Below are positions 35,247 to 44,152 of a stretch of 64,000 nucleotides of DNA, one piece after another. Position 1 is the stretch's first letter; the number at the start of each line of letters is the position of its first letter. The notes beneath the pieces are model-generated. The model was not told the DNA's origin. It searched no databases and saw only the letters and a program-made list of their open reading frames with translations. A program made the position numbers and the translations under genes. This DNA is from Thermoanaerobaculum sp. (GTDB lineage Bacteria; Acidobacteriota; Thermoanaerobaculia; Multivoradales; UBA5704), in NCBI GenBank assembly GCA_021154885.1, contig JAJKHS010000004.1:1-64000 (forward strand). Direction: 5' to 3'.

Positions 35247-38200
35247 CTACTCCGGCACCATGAAGTCGAAGAAGTGCACCCTCCCCGACTGGTCCCCAAC
35301 CACCACGATCCGGCCATCCCGGCTCACCACGACCGCTGTCGGTCGAGCATCCAGGGTCATGATCTCCAGAGCTTCCCCGCTTTCGAGATCCCACATCCTC
35401 AGTGTCCTGTCGTTGGAGGCCGAGAGAGCCCACCGGTTGTTCAACACCACCACGGCACGGACCACACCCGTATGTCCTTTCAAGGTTTGAAGAATCCGTC
35501 CACCCTCCAGGTCCCACACCCGCAGCGTTCGATCGGCGGAGGCGGAGACGGTTCGCCCGCCGGCCAACACCGCCAAGGCACGGACCCCTCCTTCATGCCC
35601 TTCCAAAGTCTGGAGAGTCCGTCCGCTCTCCAGATCCCACATCCGTAGTGTCCCGTCGTCGGAGGCCGAGAGGGCCCGCCGGCCCTCCAGGACCACCACG
35701 GCACGGACCCCGCCGGTGTGTCCCTCCAGGATTTGAAGGGTCTGCCCGCTCTCCAGGTCCCACAGGCGCAGTGTCTGGTCGTCGGAGGCGGAGACGGCCC
35801 GTCCCCCGTCCAGCAGCGCCACCGCCTGCACCCCACCGGTGTGTCCCTCCAGGATTTGAAGCGTCTGCCCGCTCTCCAAGTCCCAGACGCGCAGCGTCCG
35901 GTCGTCGGAGACGGAGACGGCCCGCCGGTCTTCCAGCATCGCCACGGCACGGGCCCTGTCCTTGTGTCCTTCCAGGGTTTGGAGGGTCCGTCCGCTCTCC
36001 AGGTCCCACACTCGCAACGTCCGATCATCGGCGCCGGAGACGGCATGCTGGCCGTCCAGCACCGCCACCGCCCGGACCCAATCCATATGTCCTTTCAGAA
36101 TCTGGAGGGTCTGTCCGCTCGCCAGGTCCCACACTCGCAGCGTCCGGTCATCGGAGCCAGAGACGACGTGTCCCCCGTCCAACACCGCCAGGGCACGAAC
36201 CTCACGCTTGTGTCCTTCCAGGGTTTGAAGGATCTGTCCACTCTCCAACTCCCATACCCGCAACGTTCCGTCGGCGGAGGCGGAGACGGCCCGATCGCCA
36301 TCCAGCACCACCACGGCATGGACCCCGTCCGTGTGTCCTGCGAGGATTCGGAGGGATTGTCCGCTCTCCAGATCCCACACCCGCAGCGTCCCGTCTGCGG
36401 AGCCGGAGAGGGCGCGACAGCCGTCCAGGACCGCCACCGCATTGACCCTCGCCGTGTGTCCTTCCAGGGTTTGAACGGTCTGTCCGCTCTCAAGGTCCCA
36501 GACCCGCAGCGTCCGGTCAGCCGAGGCAGAAATGGCGTGACGGCCATCCAACACTGCCACCGCATGAACCCCAGCCGTATGTCCTTCCAGAGCTCTCAGG
36601 GTCCGTCCACTCTCCAGATCCCAGACCCGCAGTGTCCCGTCGATGGAGGCGGAGACGGCGCGACAGTCGTCCAGCACCGCCACGGCATTGATCCTCGCCG
36701 AATGTCCTTCGAGGATTTTCAAGGTCCGTCCGCTCTCCAGATCCCAGATGCGGAGCGTCCGGTCAGCCGAAGCTGTGACGGCGCGACGGCCGTCCAGCAC
36801 CGCCACCGCATTGACCCTGTTCGCGTGTCCTTCCAGGGTGCGGATCAAGGCACCCCCCGGCTGGATCAACGAGGCATTGCGGGGACGCAGCCAGAGGCCT
36901 TTGCGGCAGGACATTGCGGCCGTCAAAAGGCGCCTGGTGCCCAGCTCTTTCCGATCGAGGAGGCGTCCAAGGATCTGGCAAGCCAACTCTTCGGGACGGA
37001 GGGCGAGAACATTGGCCGACAGCCGAAGGGCGTACTGAATCCGGCGCAGCTCCGGATCCTCTCTGGCGAGTAGCTCGTAATCGGCGAGCAGCGAGTTGAC
37101 ATCCGTGGCTTTCAGCTTCGCTTCCAGATACCGGAACTCAAAAAGCAGTTCCCGAAGCTCGGACTCTCGCCCGGCGCCTCGGAGGTGATCGGCGAGATGA
37201 CGCCAGAGATAGATTTCCTGAATGGGGAGGTCTGCCCACTGACCATTCGCAGGTTTGAACCTTTCCAGGAGGGTTTGATGAAGAGCGGTTAATTCCGTCT
37301 GCGCTCTCTGGACCAGGATCTGGCGGAAAACGTCATGGAGGCGAACCGTCCTCTCTTGTCGATCGAAACGAAGCAGCAGGGAGAGGTCATAAAGGCGGCG
37401 ACAGAATCTCTGGGTCTCAACATGACCTGATCCCCAGAAGCGCTCCACGACGGAGAGTGGAAAGTCGACGTCCTCAGGAAAGACGGCGAGATGGAGAAAC
37501 CTCTTCTGTTCATCTGCGGCAAGGCGTCCCAGACTGACGGAGAGGGCTCGATCCGCCGCAGCATGCCGATCGTTGGGATCATCCCGGTTGAAAGCCGCAA
37601 AGCCCTCCGAATCCAGCGCCTGCCGTACCTCTCGCAGGGCGTCCGAAATCGCCAAGCCGTCTTCCTTCACCATCTCTCGTAAATGCCGGTTCACCAGCTT
37701 CAAAAGAAGGGGCCATTCTCCCAGACAAGCAGCCAGAGACTCGAAATCTCTCTCCTGGCCTGCGGGCAATTCAGATCGCAGAAGCAAGGCTGCCTCGCGG
37801 GACGCCATTGCATCCACTTCGATTCGGTCGGAATTCGGAGGGAGAGTCTGGCTGTCCCGAGTCGTAATGAGGACGGCAGAGCCATTCCCAAGTCCCTGAA
37901 ACGCCGTCACGTCGGCGCGAGACCAGACGTCGTCCACAACGACGAGAACCCGCCGGCCATTCAGGATCTCTCGGAGATTGTCCCCCGCTGCTTCGAGATT
38001 CTTGAATCCAGGGGGCTCTTTTTTAGTCCAACCGCGAATCAAATCCAGAATACGGGAAAGCCGGCTATCCGGATCGAGATTATCTCCCATGGTCTTCCAG
38101 AGAATACCGTCCGGGTACTGGCTGCGAATCTTCTCGTCAAAGCAGATCGCCTGAGCGAGAGAGGTCTTGCCGAATCCACCGGCTCCACGGAGAGCAGTCG

Positions 38201-38789
38201 TAATGCCGACCGCCGGAGAGGACTGGACGGTTCCATCCTTGGGGCAGAGCGCTGCGAGGACCTTCTCGTATTCGCTACGGCGGATGAATCCCTCCGGTGG
38301 CTGGGCCATGCAGCGATACGGAGAAGCCCCCGCCTTCTCTACTTCTTCTGATCGACCCGAGCCCCGACGCTTTCCCCTGATTCCGCTGACCAGAAAGCGC
38401 AAGGCTTCCGGATCGTCCAATCCCGCCCGGAAATCCACCCAGGTCGGGCGCCTGAGAAAACGGGGCAGCTTCCTTTCTTTGGGGTCGGGTGCGCCAGGGA
38501 GGAGGACGGGGATGACTCGGATAGACCTATCTCCCACCCACTCATCGATAGCGGAGCGCATCTCCTCGGTTTGCCAGGGACCGAGGACACCTTGTCCGAC
38601 GAAGACCGCGCAGGTGCGGCTCTCGTCCAGCGCCTTCTCCAGCGCCTCCTGGGAGGGCTCGCCTGGAATCAGCTCCCACTTGTCGAAGAACGGCTTGATT
38701 CTCTTCTTGCGGAGCTTCTGGGCAAGCTCCTCCACCGCCGGCTGGTCGGCGCTGTTGTAGCTGAGGAAGACGTCGTAGCGAAGGGGCAT
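35247..38789 (-). CDS. TIR-NB-ARC-WD40 NLR-like protein 1
   Basis: 1180 aa. TIR domain at 1-140 (YDVFLSYNSADQPAVEELAQ, FFDKWELIPGE, and GPWQTEEM with the likely NADase Glu). A linker (SPYRCMAQPPEGFIRRSEYE) follows, then NB-ARC about 195-500: P-loop RGAGGFGKTSLAQAI, Walker B VLVVVDDVWSRA, sensor LITTRDSQ, GEWPLLLKLVN, and RLHDVFRQ in the MHD place. Thirteen WD40 units of 41 aa run from about 648 to the end (LEGHTARVNAVAVLDG, TLRVWDLESGQT). By family a STAND immune sensor: ligand on the propellers, oligomerisation by NB-ARC, NAD+ loss by TIR. Only 22 nt separate it from its paralogue upstream. Confidence 0.93.
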   Translation of the reverse strand: MPLRYDVFLSYNSADQPAVEELAQKLRKKRIKPFFDKWELIPGEPSQEALEKALDESRTCAVFVGQGVLGPWQTEEMRSAIDEWVGDRSIRVIPVLLPGAPDPKERKLPRFLRRPTWVDFRAGLDDPEALRFLVSGIRGKRRGSGRSEEVEKAGASPYRCMAQPPEGFIRRSEYEKVLAALCPKDGTVQSSPAVGITTALRGAGGFGKTSLAQAICFDEKIRSQYPDGILWKTMGDNLDPDSRLSRILDLIRGWTKKEPPGFKNLEAAGDNLREILNGRRVLVVVDDVWSRADVTAFQGLGNGSAVLITTRDSQTLPPNSDRIEVDAMASREAALLLRSELPAGQERDFESLAACLGEWPLLLKLVNRHLREMVKEDGLAISDALREVRQALDSEGFAAFNRDDPNDRHAAADRALSVSLGRLAADEQKRFLHLAVFPEDVDFPLSVVERFWGSGHVETQRFCRRLYDLSLLLRFDRQERTVRLHDVFRQILVQRAQTELTALHQTLLERFKPANGQWADLPIQEIYLWRHLADHLRGAGRESELRELLFEFRYLEAKLKATDVNSLLADYELLAREDPELRRIQYALRLSANVLALRPEELACQILGRLLDRKELGTRRLLTAAMSCRKGLWLRPRNASLIQPGGALIRTLEGHANRVNAVAVLDGRRAVTASADRTLRIWDLESGRTLKILEGHSARINAVAVLDDCRAVSASIDGTLRVWDLESGRTLRALEGHTAGVHAVAVLDGRHAISASADRTLRVWDLESGQTVQTLEGHTARVNAVAVLDGCRALSGSADGTLRVWDLESGQSLRILAGHTDGVHAVVVLDGDRAVSASADGTLRVWELESGQILQTLEGHKREVRALAVLDGGHVVSGSDDRTLRVWDLASGQTLQILKGHMDWVRAVAVLDGQHAVSGADDRTLRVWDLESGRTLQTLEGHKDRARAVAMLEDRRAVSVSDDRTLRVWDLESGQTLQILEGHTGGVQAVALLDGGRAVSASDDQTLRLWDLESGQTLQILEGHTGGVRAVVVLEGRRALSASDDGTLRMWDLESGRTLQTLEGHEGGVRALAVLAGGRTVSASADRTLRVWDLEGGRILQTLKGHTGVVRAVVVLNNRWALSASNDRTLRMWDLESGEALEIMTLDARPTAVVVSRDGRIVVVGDQSGRVHFFDFMVPE

Positions 38790-38811
38790 GGTAATTGAGG
38801 GAAGTCAGCAT

Positions 38812-41800
38812 TCAGTGTATCTCTTCCACCCAGTCGAAGAAGTGCACCCTCCCCGCCTGATCCCCGGCCACCACGGTGCGGCTCTCCGGGCTCACGGTGA
38901 CCGCCGTCACCGATGCGTCCAGCTTCAGCAGGGCCAGCTCTTGTCCGGTCTCGAGGTCCCAGACCCGTAGCGTCCGATCGTCGGCAGCCGAGACGGCGAG
39001 CCGGCCGTCCACCACGGCCACCGAGCGGACCGTCGCCGAGTGCCCTTCCAGGGAACGCAGAATCTCTCCGGTTTCCAGGTCCCACACCCGTAACGTCCGG
39101 TCGTCAGACCCGGAGACGATCCGCCGGCCGTCCAGCACGGCCACGGCGTAGATCCCGGCCGAGTGCCCTTCCAGGACGCGGAGCAATTCTCCGGTTTGGA
39201 GGTCCCAGACCCGCAGGGTGCGGTCGAAGGAGGCGGAGACTCCACGCCGGCCGTCGACGGCCGCCACCGCTTTGACGCTCTCCGAGTGTCCGGCGAAGGA
39301 GCGCAGGGTCTCTCCGGTGTGCAGGTCCCACAGCTCCATCGACCGGAGGGAGGAGGCGGTGAGGATCCGCCGGCCCTCCACCGCGGCCACCCAATTCACT
39401 CCGGCCCTGCCTTGGTGGTTCTGGAGAGTCTGCCGGTTGCAGCCGGTCTCCAGATCCCATTCCCGGAGCGTCTTATCCTGGGCGCCTGAGACGGCCTGTT
39501 CTCCTGCCATCAGGGCCACTCCATTGACCCCATCCGTGTGTCCCTCGAGGATTCGCAGGCACTGGCCGGATTCGAGGTCCCAGACGCGCAGCGTTTTGTC
39601 GAGGGAGGCCGAGATGGCGCGCCGGCCCTCCGCCGCCACGGCGGTCACCCCACGGCTGTGGCCGTCGAAGTCGCTGAGCGCCTCATCGGGATGAAGGTTC
39701 CACAGCCGCAGCGTGTGGTCCCAGGAGGCGGAGACGATGCGCTGATCCGGAGTCACGGCCAGGGCGGCGAGCCAGTGCGCATGTCGTCCCAGGGTCTCTG
39801 TGGACTGGCCCGTCTCGAGGTCCCAGAGGCGCACCGCTCCGTCGTCGGAACCGGAGAGGACCCACCGCCGGTCCACCAGGGCTACCGCCTGAAACCAGCT
39901 CCCGCGTCCATCGTCAAGGGTTTGGAGAGCCTGCCCGGTCTCCAGGTCCCAGACGCGCAGCGTCCCGTCGGCCGAGGCGGAAACGGCGAGGTTGCCGTCC
40001 ACAGCGACGGCACCGATCCCGGCGTCGTGCCCTTCGAGCACGTGGAGGGCCTCCCCGGTCTCCAGGTCCCACACCGCCAGGAACCCGTCGTTGGCAGCGG
40101 AGACGGCCCGCCGGCCATCCACCACCGCTACGGCGGTGACCCCGGCCGAGTGGCCTTCCAGAGTGCGCAGGGTCTCTCCGGTCTCTAGGTCCCACACCCG
40201 CAGCGTCTCGTCTCCCGAGGCGGACACGGCCCGCCGCCGCTCCACGATCGCCACCGCATTGACGGCTCCCGTATGCCCTGCGAACGAGCGCAGGGCCGCT
40301 CCGGTCTCCAGGTCCCAGACCCGCAGCGTTCCGTCCTCGGAGGCGGAGACGGCCCGGCGGTCGTCCACCATCGCCACCCCCTGGACACCGCCTTCGTGCC
40401 CTTCGAAAGTGCGCAGGGCCTCTTCTGTTTCCAGGTCCCACAATCGCAGGGTCCGGTCCGCGGAGGCGGAGAGGATCCGCCGGCCGTCCACCACCGCCAC
40501 CGCAGTGACCGTGTCCGCGTGACCTTCCAGGGAGCGAATCAGCGGACCGCCCGGCCGGATCAGCGACGCCGTCCGGGGCCGGAGCCAGGGAGCGCCGCGC
40601 CAGGACCTGGCGCCGTCGAGGAGACGCCGGGTCTCTGGTTCCTCGCGATCGAGCAGCCGCCCGAGGAGCTGAGGCGCCAGGTCCTTGGGATGCCGGGCAA
40701 GAACGTGGGCCGACAGCCGTAGAGCACCCTGGATCCGGTGCAGCTCCGGGCCGTCTCGGGCGAGGGATCCGTAGTCGGCGACCAGCGAGCTCACGTCCGT
40801 GGCAGCGAGCTTGGCGGCAAGGAACGAAAAATCGAAAAGCAGGTCCCGAAGCTCGGCGTCCCATCCGGCGCCTCGGAGGTGACCGGCGAGATAACGCCAG
40901 AGATAGGATTCCTGGATGGGGAGGTCTGCCCATGTCCCGCTCGCGGGCTTGAACCGCTGCAGGAGCTCTTGGTGAAGAGCGGGCAATTCGGCCTTGCTGC
41001 GCTGGATCAGGATCTGGCGGAAGACGTCATGGAGGCGAACCGTCCCCTCCTTCCGATCGAAGCGAAGCAATAGAGAGAGGTCGTGTAAACGGCGACAGAA
41101 TCTCTGCGTCTCGAAACGCGCCGATCCCCAGAAGCGCTCCAGGACGGCGAGCGGCACGTCGGCGTCTTCAGGAAATACGGCGAGATGGAGGAATCTTTCC
41201 TGCTCTTCCGCCGGTAGGCGTCCCAAGCTGACGGAGAGGGCCCGGTCCGCCGCGGCATGGCGATCCTCGTGATCATCCCGATTGAAAGCCGAGAAACCCT
41301 CGAGCTCCAAAGCCTGCCAGATCTCCGGCAGAGCGTCCGCCATCGCGAGACCGTCCTCTTGTACCATCTCCCGCAATTGCCGGTTCACCAGCTTCAGGAG
41401 GAGAGGCCATTCTCCAAGTCGAACGGCCAGAGATGCAAGCTCTCTCTCCTCGCCCTCCGGCAATCCCGAGCGCAGAAGGGACACCGCCTCGCGGGAGGCC
41501 AGAGCATCGACTTCGATCCGCACCGAATCAGCCGGAGGCGTCTGGCTGTCGCGAGTCGTAATGAGGGCGGCGGAGCCATTTCCAAGTCCCTGAAACGGCG
41601 TCACGTCGGCGGCAGACCAGACGTCGTCCACGACGAGCAGGATGCGCCGGCCTTTCAGGATCTCGCGCAGCTTGGCTCCTGCCACCAGGAAATCCTTGAA
41701 TCCCGGCGGCTCCTTATCGGTCCACCAGCGAATCAGATCGAGAATGCGGGAGAGCCGGTTTTCTGAATCGAGATTCTCCCCCATCGTCGTCCAGAGAATG

Positions 41801-42495
41801 CCGTCCGGGTAATGCCGGCGAACCCGTTCGTCCAAGCAGATCGCCTGAGCGAGGGAGGTCTTGCCGAAGCCGCCGGCTCCTTGGAGGGCCATGGTAAGGC
41901 CGGCCGCGGGAGAGGCTTGGGCGATTCCGTCTCCGGGGCAGAGGGCTTCGAGGACCTTCTCGTACTCGCCGCGGTGGATGAATCCCTCCGGCGGCTGGGC
42001 CATGCAGCGATAGGGAGAAGCCACAGCCCTGGAGGGGATGAGCTCCCCTGCTGCTGAATCGCCGGGGCCTGGAGGCTTTCCCTGGATGCCGCTGATCAGG
42101 GAGCGGAAGGCTTCTCCGTCATTCAATCCCGCCCGGAAGTCCACCCAGGTGGGGCGCCTCAAAAAGCGGGGCATCTTCCTTTCTCTGGGATCGGGGGCTC
42201 CAGGGAGAAGGACGGGGATGACCCGGAAGGTCTTGTCGCCGACCCATTCATCGATCGCGGAACGCATCTCCTCGTTCTGCCACGGGCCGAGGCTGGCAGA
42301 ACCGACGAAGACGGCGCAGGTACGGCTCTCGTCCAGCGCTTTCTCCAGCGACTCCTGAGAGGACTCGCCGGGGATCAGCTCCCATTTGTCGAAGAATGGC
42401 TTGATCCCGGCCTCGACGAGCTTCCGGGCGAGCTCCTCCACCGCCGGCTTGTCGGCGGTGCTGTGACTGAGGAAGACGTCGTAGACGGGCGCCAT
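38812..42495 (-). CDS. TIR-NB-ARC-WD40 NLR-like protein 2
   Basis: 1227 aa, paralogue of the gene at 35247 over its whole length. TIR: YDVFLSHSTADKPAVEELAR, FFDKWELIPGE, GPWQNEEM. NB-ARC: P-loop QGAGGFGKTSLAQAI, Walker B ILLVVDDVWSAA, LITTRDSQ, RLHDVFRQ. The WD40 part has fourteen units (two seven-blade propellers) that are more diverged from one another than in the sister protein. The blades differ much more between the two proteins than the TIR and NB-ARC parts do, as expected if they recognise different triggers. Probably an operon with the 35247 gene and the small pair after it. Confidence 0.93.
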   Translation of the reverse strand: MAPVYDVFLSHSTADKPAVEELARKLVEAGIKPFFDKWELIPGESSQESLEKALDESRTCAVFVGSASLGPWQNEEMRSAIDEWVGDKTFRVIPVLLPGAPDPRERKMPRFLRRPTWVDFRAGLNDGEAFRSLISGIQGKPPGPGDSAAGELIPSRAVASPYRCMAQPPEGFIHRGEYEKVLEALCPGDGIAQASPAAGLTMALQGAGGFGKTSLAQAICLDERVRRHYPDGILWTTMGENLDSENRLSRILDLIRWWTDKEPPGFKDFLVAGAKLREILKGRRILLVVDDVWSAADVTPFQGLGNGSAALITTRDSQTPPADSVRIEVDALASREAVSLLRSGLPEGEERELASLAVRLGEWPLLLKLVNRQLREMVQEDGLAMADALPEIWQALELEGFSAFNRDDHEDRHAAADRALSVSLGRLPAEEQERFLHLAVFPEDADVPLAVLERFWGSARFETQRFCRRLHDLSLLLRFDRKEGTVRLHDVFRQILIQRSKAELPALHQELLQRFKPASGTWADLPIQESYLWRYLAGHLRGAGWDAELRDLLFDFSFLAAKLAATDVSSLVADYGSLARDGPELHRIQGALRLSAHVLARHPKDLAPQLLGRLLDREEPETRRLLDGARSWRGAPWLRPRTASLIRPGGPLIRSLEGHADTVTAVAVVDGRRILSASADRTLRLWDLETEEALRTFEGHEGGVQGVAMVDDRRAVSASEDGTLRVWDLETGAALRSFAGHTGAVNAVAIVERRRAVSASGDETLRVWDLETGETLRTLEGHSAGVTAVAVVDGRRAVSAANDGFLAVWDLETGEALHVLEGHDAGIGAVAVDGNLAVSASADGTLRVWDLETGQALQTLDDGRGSWFQAVALVDRRWVLSGSDDGAVRLWDLETGQSTETLGRHAHWLAALAVTPDQRIVSASWDHTLRLWNLHPDEALSDFDGHSRGVTAVAAEGRRAISASLDKTLRVWDLESGQCLRILEGHTDGVNGVALMAGEQAVSGAQDKTLREWDLETGCNRQTLQNHQGRAGVNWVAAVEGRRILTASSLRSMELWDLHTGETLRSFAGHSESVKAVAAVDGRRGVSASFDRTLRVWDLQTGELLRVLEGHSAGIYAVAVLDGRRIVSGSDDRTLRVWDLETGEILRSLEGHSATVRSVAVVDGRLAVSAADDRTLRVWDLETGQELALLKLDASVTAVTVSPESRTVVAGDQAGRVHFFDWVEEIH

Positions 42496-42556
42496 GGTGG
42501 TTCAAGACACGGAGGATCGGGTTCAGTGTAGCTCCAAAAAAGAAGCCGGCAGGGAG

Positions 42557-42605
42557 GCCGGGGCTCCCGGGGCTGCGCTCGTCGCCGGAATACGTTATAT
42601 CGACC
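42557..42605. repeat. Left 49-bp direct repeat flanking the P450-peptide operon
   Basis: 45 of 49 bases match 45529-45577 in the same orientation (shared core GGCTGCGCTCGTCGCCGGAA). It is a diverged copy of the Uma2 promoter region but is followed by no Uma2 gene. It lies in the 273-bp gap 42496-42768, in which I see no gene. Confidence 0.85.
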
Positions 42606-42768
42606 GGGCATAGAGGCTAATCGAGCCCCCTCGCCAAGCTATACTTGATCGCTATTATGCCCACCTGGATTGACGGTGCCCTGTCCGGAACGTTCCCGAC
42701 GAGCTCCCAACCCTGGGCCCCCCACAGAGAGACGGAGGCGAAGCGGGAGGTCCAGGCGGCGGATGCGG

Positions 42769-43998
42769 TCAGCGGCGGGTAATCGTGCCGCGGAAATTCA
42801 GGGGCATGGGCACGGCAGCCAGAGCCATGCGGACCGTTTCAGGGTCCGAGAGCTGGATGCGGTAGCGGGTGCTCATGAGATGGCACAACAGTATCAATTG
42901 CGTGGTGCCCAGGCCGGCTCCGATGCAAGCTTTGGGGGCCCAGCCGAACGGGACGTAGCTGGCGTGGGAGCACGGCCCGTGGGCTGCCTCGGGCAGCCAG
43001 CGGTCAGGGTCGAAGGTGTCTGGGGCTTTCCAGTGCCGCGGATCGTGGTGGATGAGGTAGGTACTGAGGAGGTAGCGCTGGCCGACTTTGAGCTGTGCCT
43101 GTTCGAGGCTGATGTCGGTGCGCACCGGTCGGGTCATGAGCAGCGGCGGACTCCACATGCGGAGCGTCTCTTTGACGAAACGGTGGGTCACCGGGGCGAC
43201 GCGGGCGGGCGCGCTGTAGAGCTCGGCCGTCGAGACCGCCTCGAGCTCGCTGGTCAGCCTCGCGGCCCAGTCGGGCCGGTGGGTAAGCTCGTACAGCAGG
43301 CACGCGGCGACGGCCCCCGGTGGGCCGGCGATGGCGGTCAGCACGGCGGTGACCGCATCGACGGCCCGATCCAGGCCCAGCTCCGGCAGCAGGCCGACGA
43401 CCGGGTCGGTCAGGTCGAGCTGGCGCGACCGGCGGCCGGCTGCGCGGCCGCGCAGCTCGCGGCGGATCGCGTTGCCGGCACCGACCTGGATCAGGATTGC
43501 GCGGGCCGCCTTCCAGAACGTCTCGCGCGAGGCTTCGGTGGCCAGCAGCCGGGTGAGCTTGAAGGTCTGGTCGCGTAGCACGCGCGCCGCGTCGGCAGGG
43601 GGCAGGCCGGCCACCACGATTGGCAGCAGCGCCCGGGTGCACACCTCCTGCGCCACCCAGACTAGGTCGAGGGGGCGGTCGAGCCGCTCGTTGAGCAGGT
43701 CTTCCATGCGGGCGGCGAGCTGACCGGTGCCCTCGCCGTCCGACAGGGACCGAAGCTGCGCGATCCAAGCTTCGCGCAACTGTTTCCACGAAAACGGCGT
43801 GCTTTTGCGGCCACGCAGCAGGTCGGCGAGCTTGTCGGGCAGGGTCAGGTCGCTGAAGTTGATCGCGTTGACCTTCTGGGCCACGTCGGGGTCGAACACG
43901 CCCAGCTCGCCGTCGCCAATCCAGAAGACGCCACCCCCGGCGTAGCTCTTTGCGCGCAGCTCGCGAAGGACGTCCAGCTCTTCGGGTGTCCTGGGCAT
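42769..43998 (-). CDS. Cytochrome P450 (B), downstream of the peptide gene
   Basis: 409 aa from ATG 43998, with GGGAGA 6 nt upstream. K-helix ExxR in VKETLRMWSPPLL, PERF-type segment FDPDRWLPE, and heme loop YVPFGWAPKACIGAG with the Cys ligand. The I-helix reads TAIAGPPGAVAACLL and lacks the usual acid-Thr pair that protonates bound oxygen, a feature of P450s that couple aromatic rings rather than hydroxylate. No redox partner gene is nearby. The gene begins 59 nt after the 29-codon peptide gene, in the same direction; I infer that the peptide is its substrate. Confidence 0.9.
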   Translation of the reverse strand: MPRTPEELDVLRELRAKSYAGGGVFWIGDGELGVFDPDVAQKVNAINFSDLTLPDKLADLLRGRKSTPFSWKQLREAWIAQLRSLSDGEGTGQLAARMEDLLNERLDRPLDLVWVAQEVCTRALLPIVVAGLPPADAARVLRDQTFKLTRLLATEASRETFWKAARAILIQVGAGNAIRRELRGRAAGRRSRQLDLTDPVVGLLPELGLDRAVDAVTAVLTAIAGPPGAVAACLLYELTHRPDWAARLTSELEAVSTAELYSAPARVAPVTHRFVKETLRMWSPPLLMTRPVRTDISLEQAQLKVGQRYLLSTYLIHHDPRHWKAPDTFDPDRWLPEAAHGPCSHASYVPFGWAPKACIGAGLGTTQLILLCHLMSTRYRIQLSDPETVRMALAAVPMPLNFRGTITRR

Positions 43999-44057
43999 GC
44001 ATTCTCCCGCAGAGACGGTGGGGAGCGAAGCCTGTCCGCCCCCCACCGGTGGATCGA

Positions 44058-44147
44058 TCAGATGTCGTGGTACAGGAACCAGAGGTAGCGGTGGTCGCTA
44101 CTCCGAATGGCCAATGCAGCCATCACGGCACGCTTGATCTTCGCCAT
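44058..44147 (-). CDS. 29-residue precursor peptide, putative P450-modified RiPP
   Basis: ATG 44147 to TGA 44058. A perfect Shine-Dalgarno AGGAGGTGA (44161-44153) precedes the ATG by 5 nt and contains the stop codon of the upstream P450. The N-terminal half is basic and Ala-rich (MAKIKRAVMAALAIRSS), like a leader. The C-terminal HRYLWFLYHDI holds two Tyr, one Trp, one Phe and two His. RYLW resembles the MRYYH/MRYLH pentapeptides of biarylitides, and aromatic C-terminal cores are also seen in tryptorubin- and cihunamide-type peptides, all cross-linked by P450s. Sitting between two P450 genes, it is most likely their substrate. A chance ORF is unlikely given the ribosome site, but expression is unproven. 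Confidence 0.8.
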   Translation of the reverse strand: MAKIKRAVMAALAIRSSDHRYLWFLYHDI

Positions 44148-44152
44148 GTCAC

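Noticed and set aside
35300..36850. Regular direct repeats that could be taken for a CRISPR array
   Set aside because: The period is 123 bp, the units are coding WD40 blades, there are no unique spacers and no cas genes are present. The same holds for the 126-bp TPR repeats at 1-800.
35718..37073. Long plus-strand frames across the WD40 region
   Set aside because: Antisense shadow of the 123-bp WD40 repeat; composition is low-complexity and no domain is recognisable, while the minus strand encodes textbook WD40 units.
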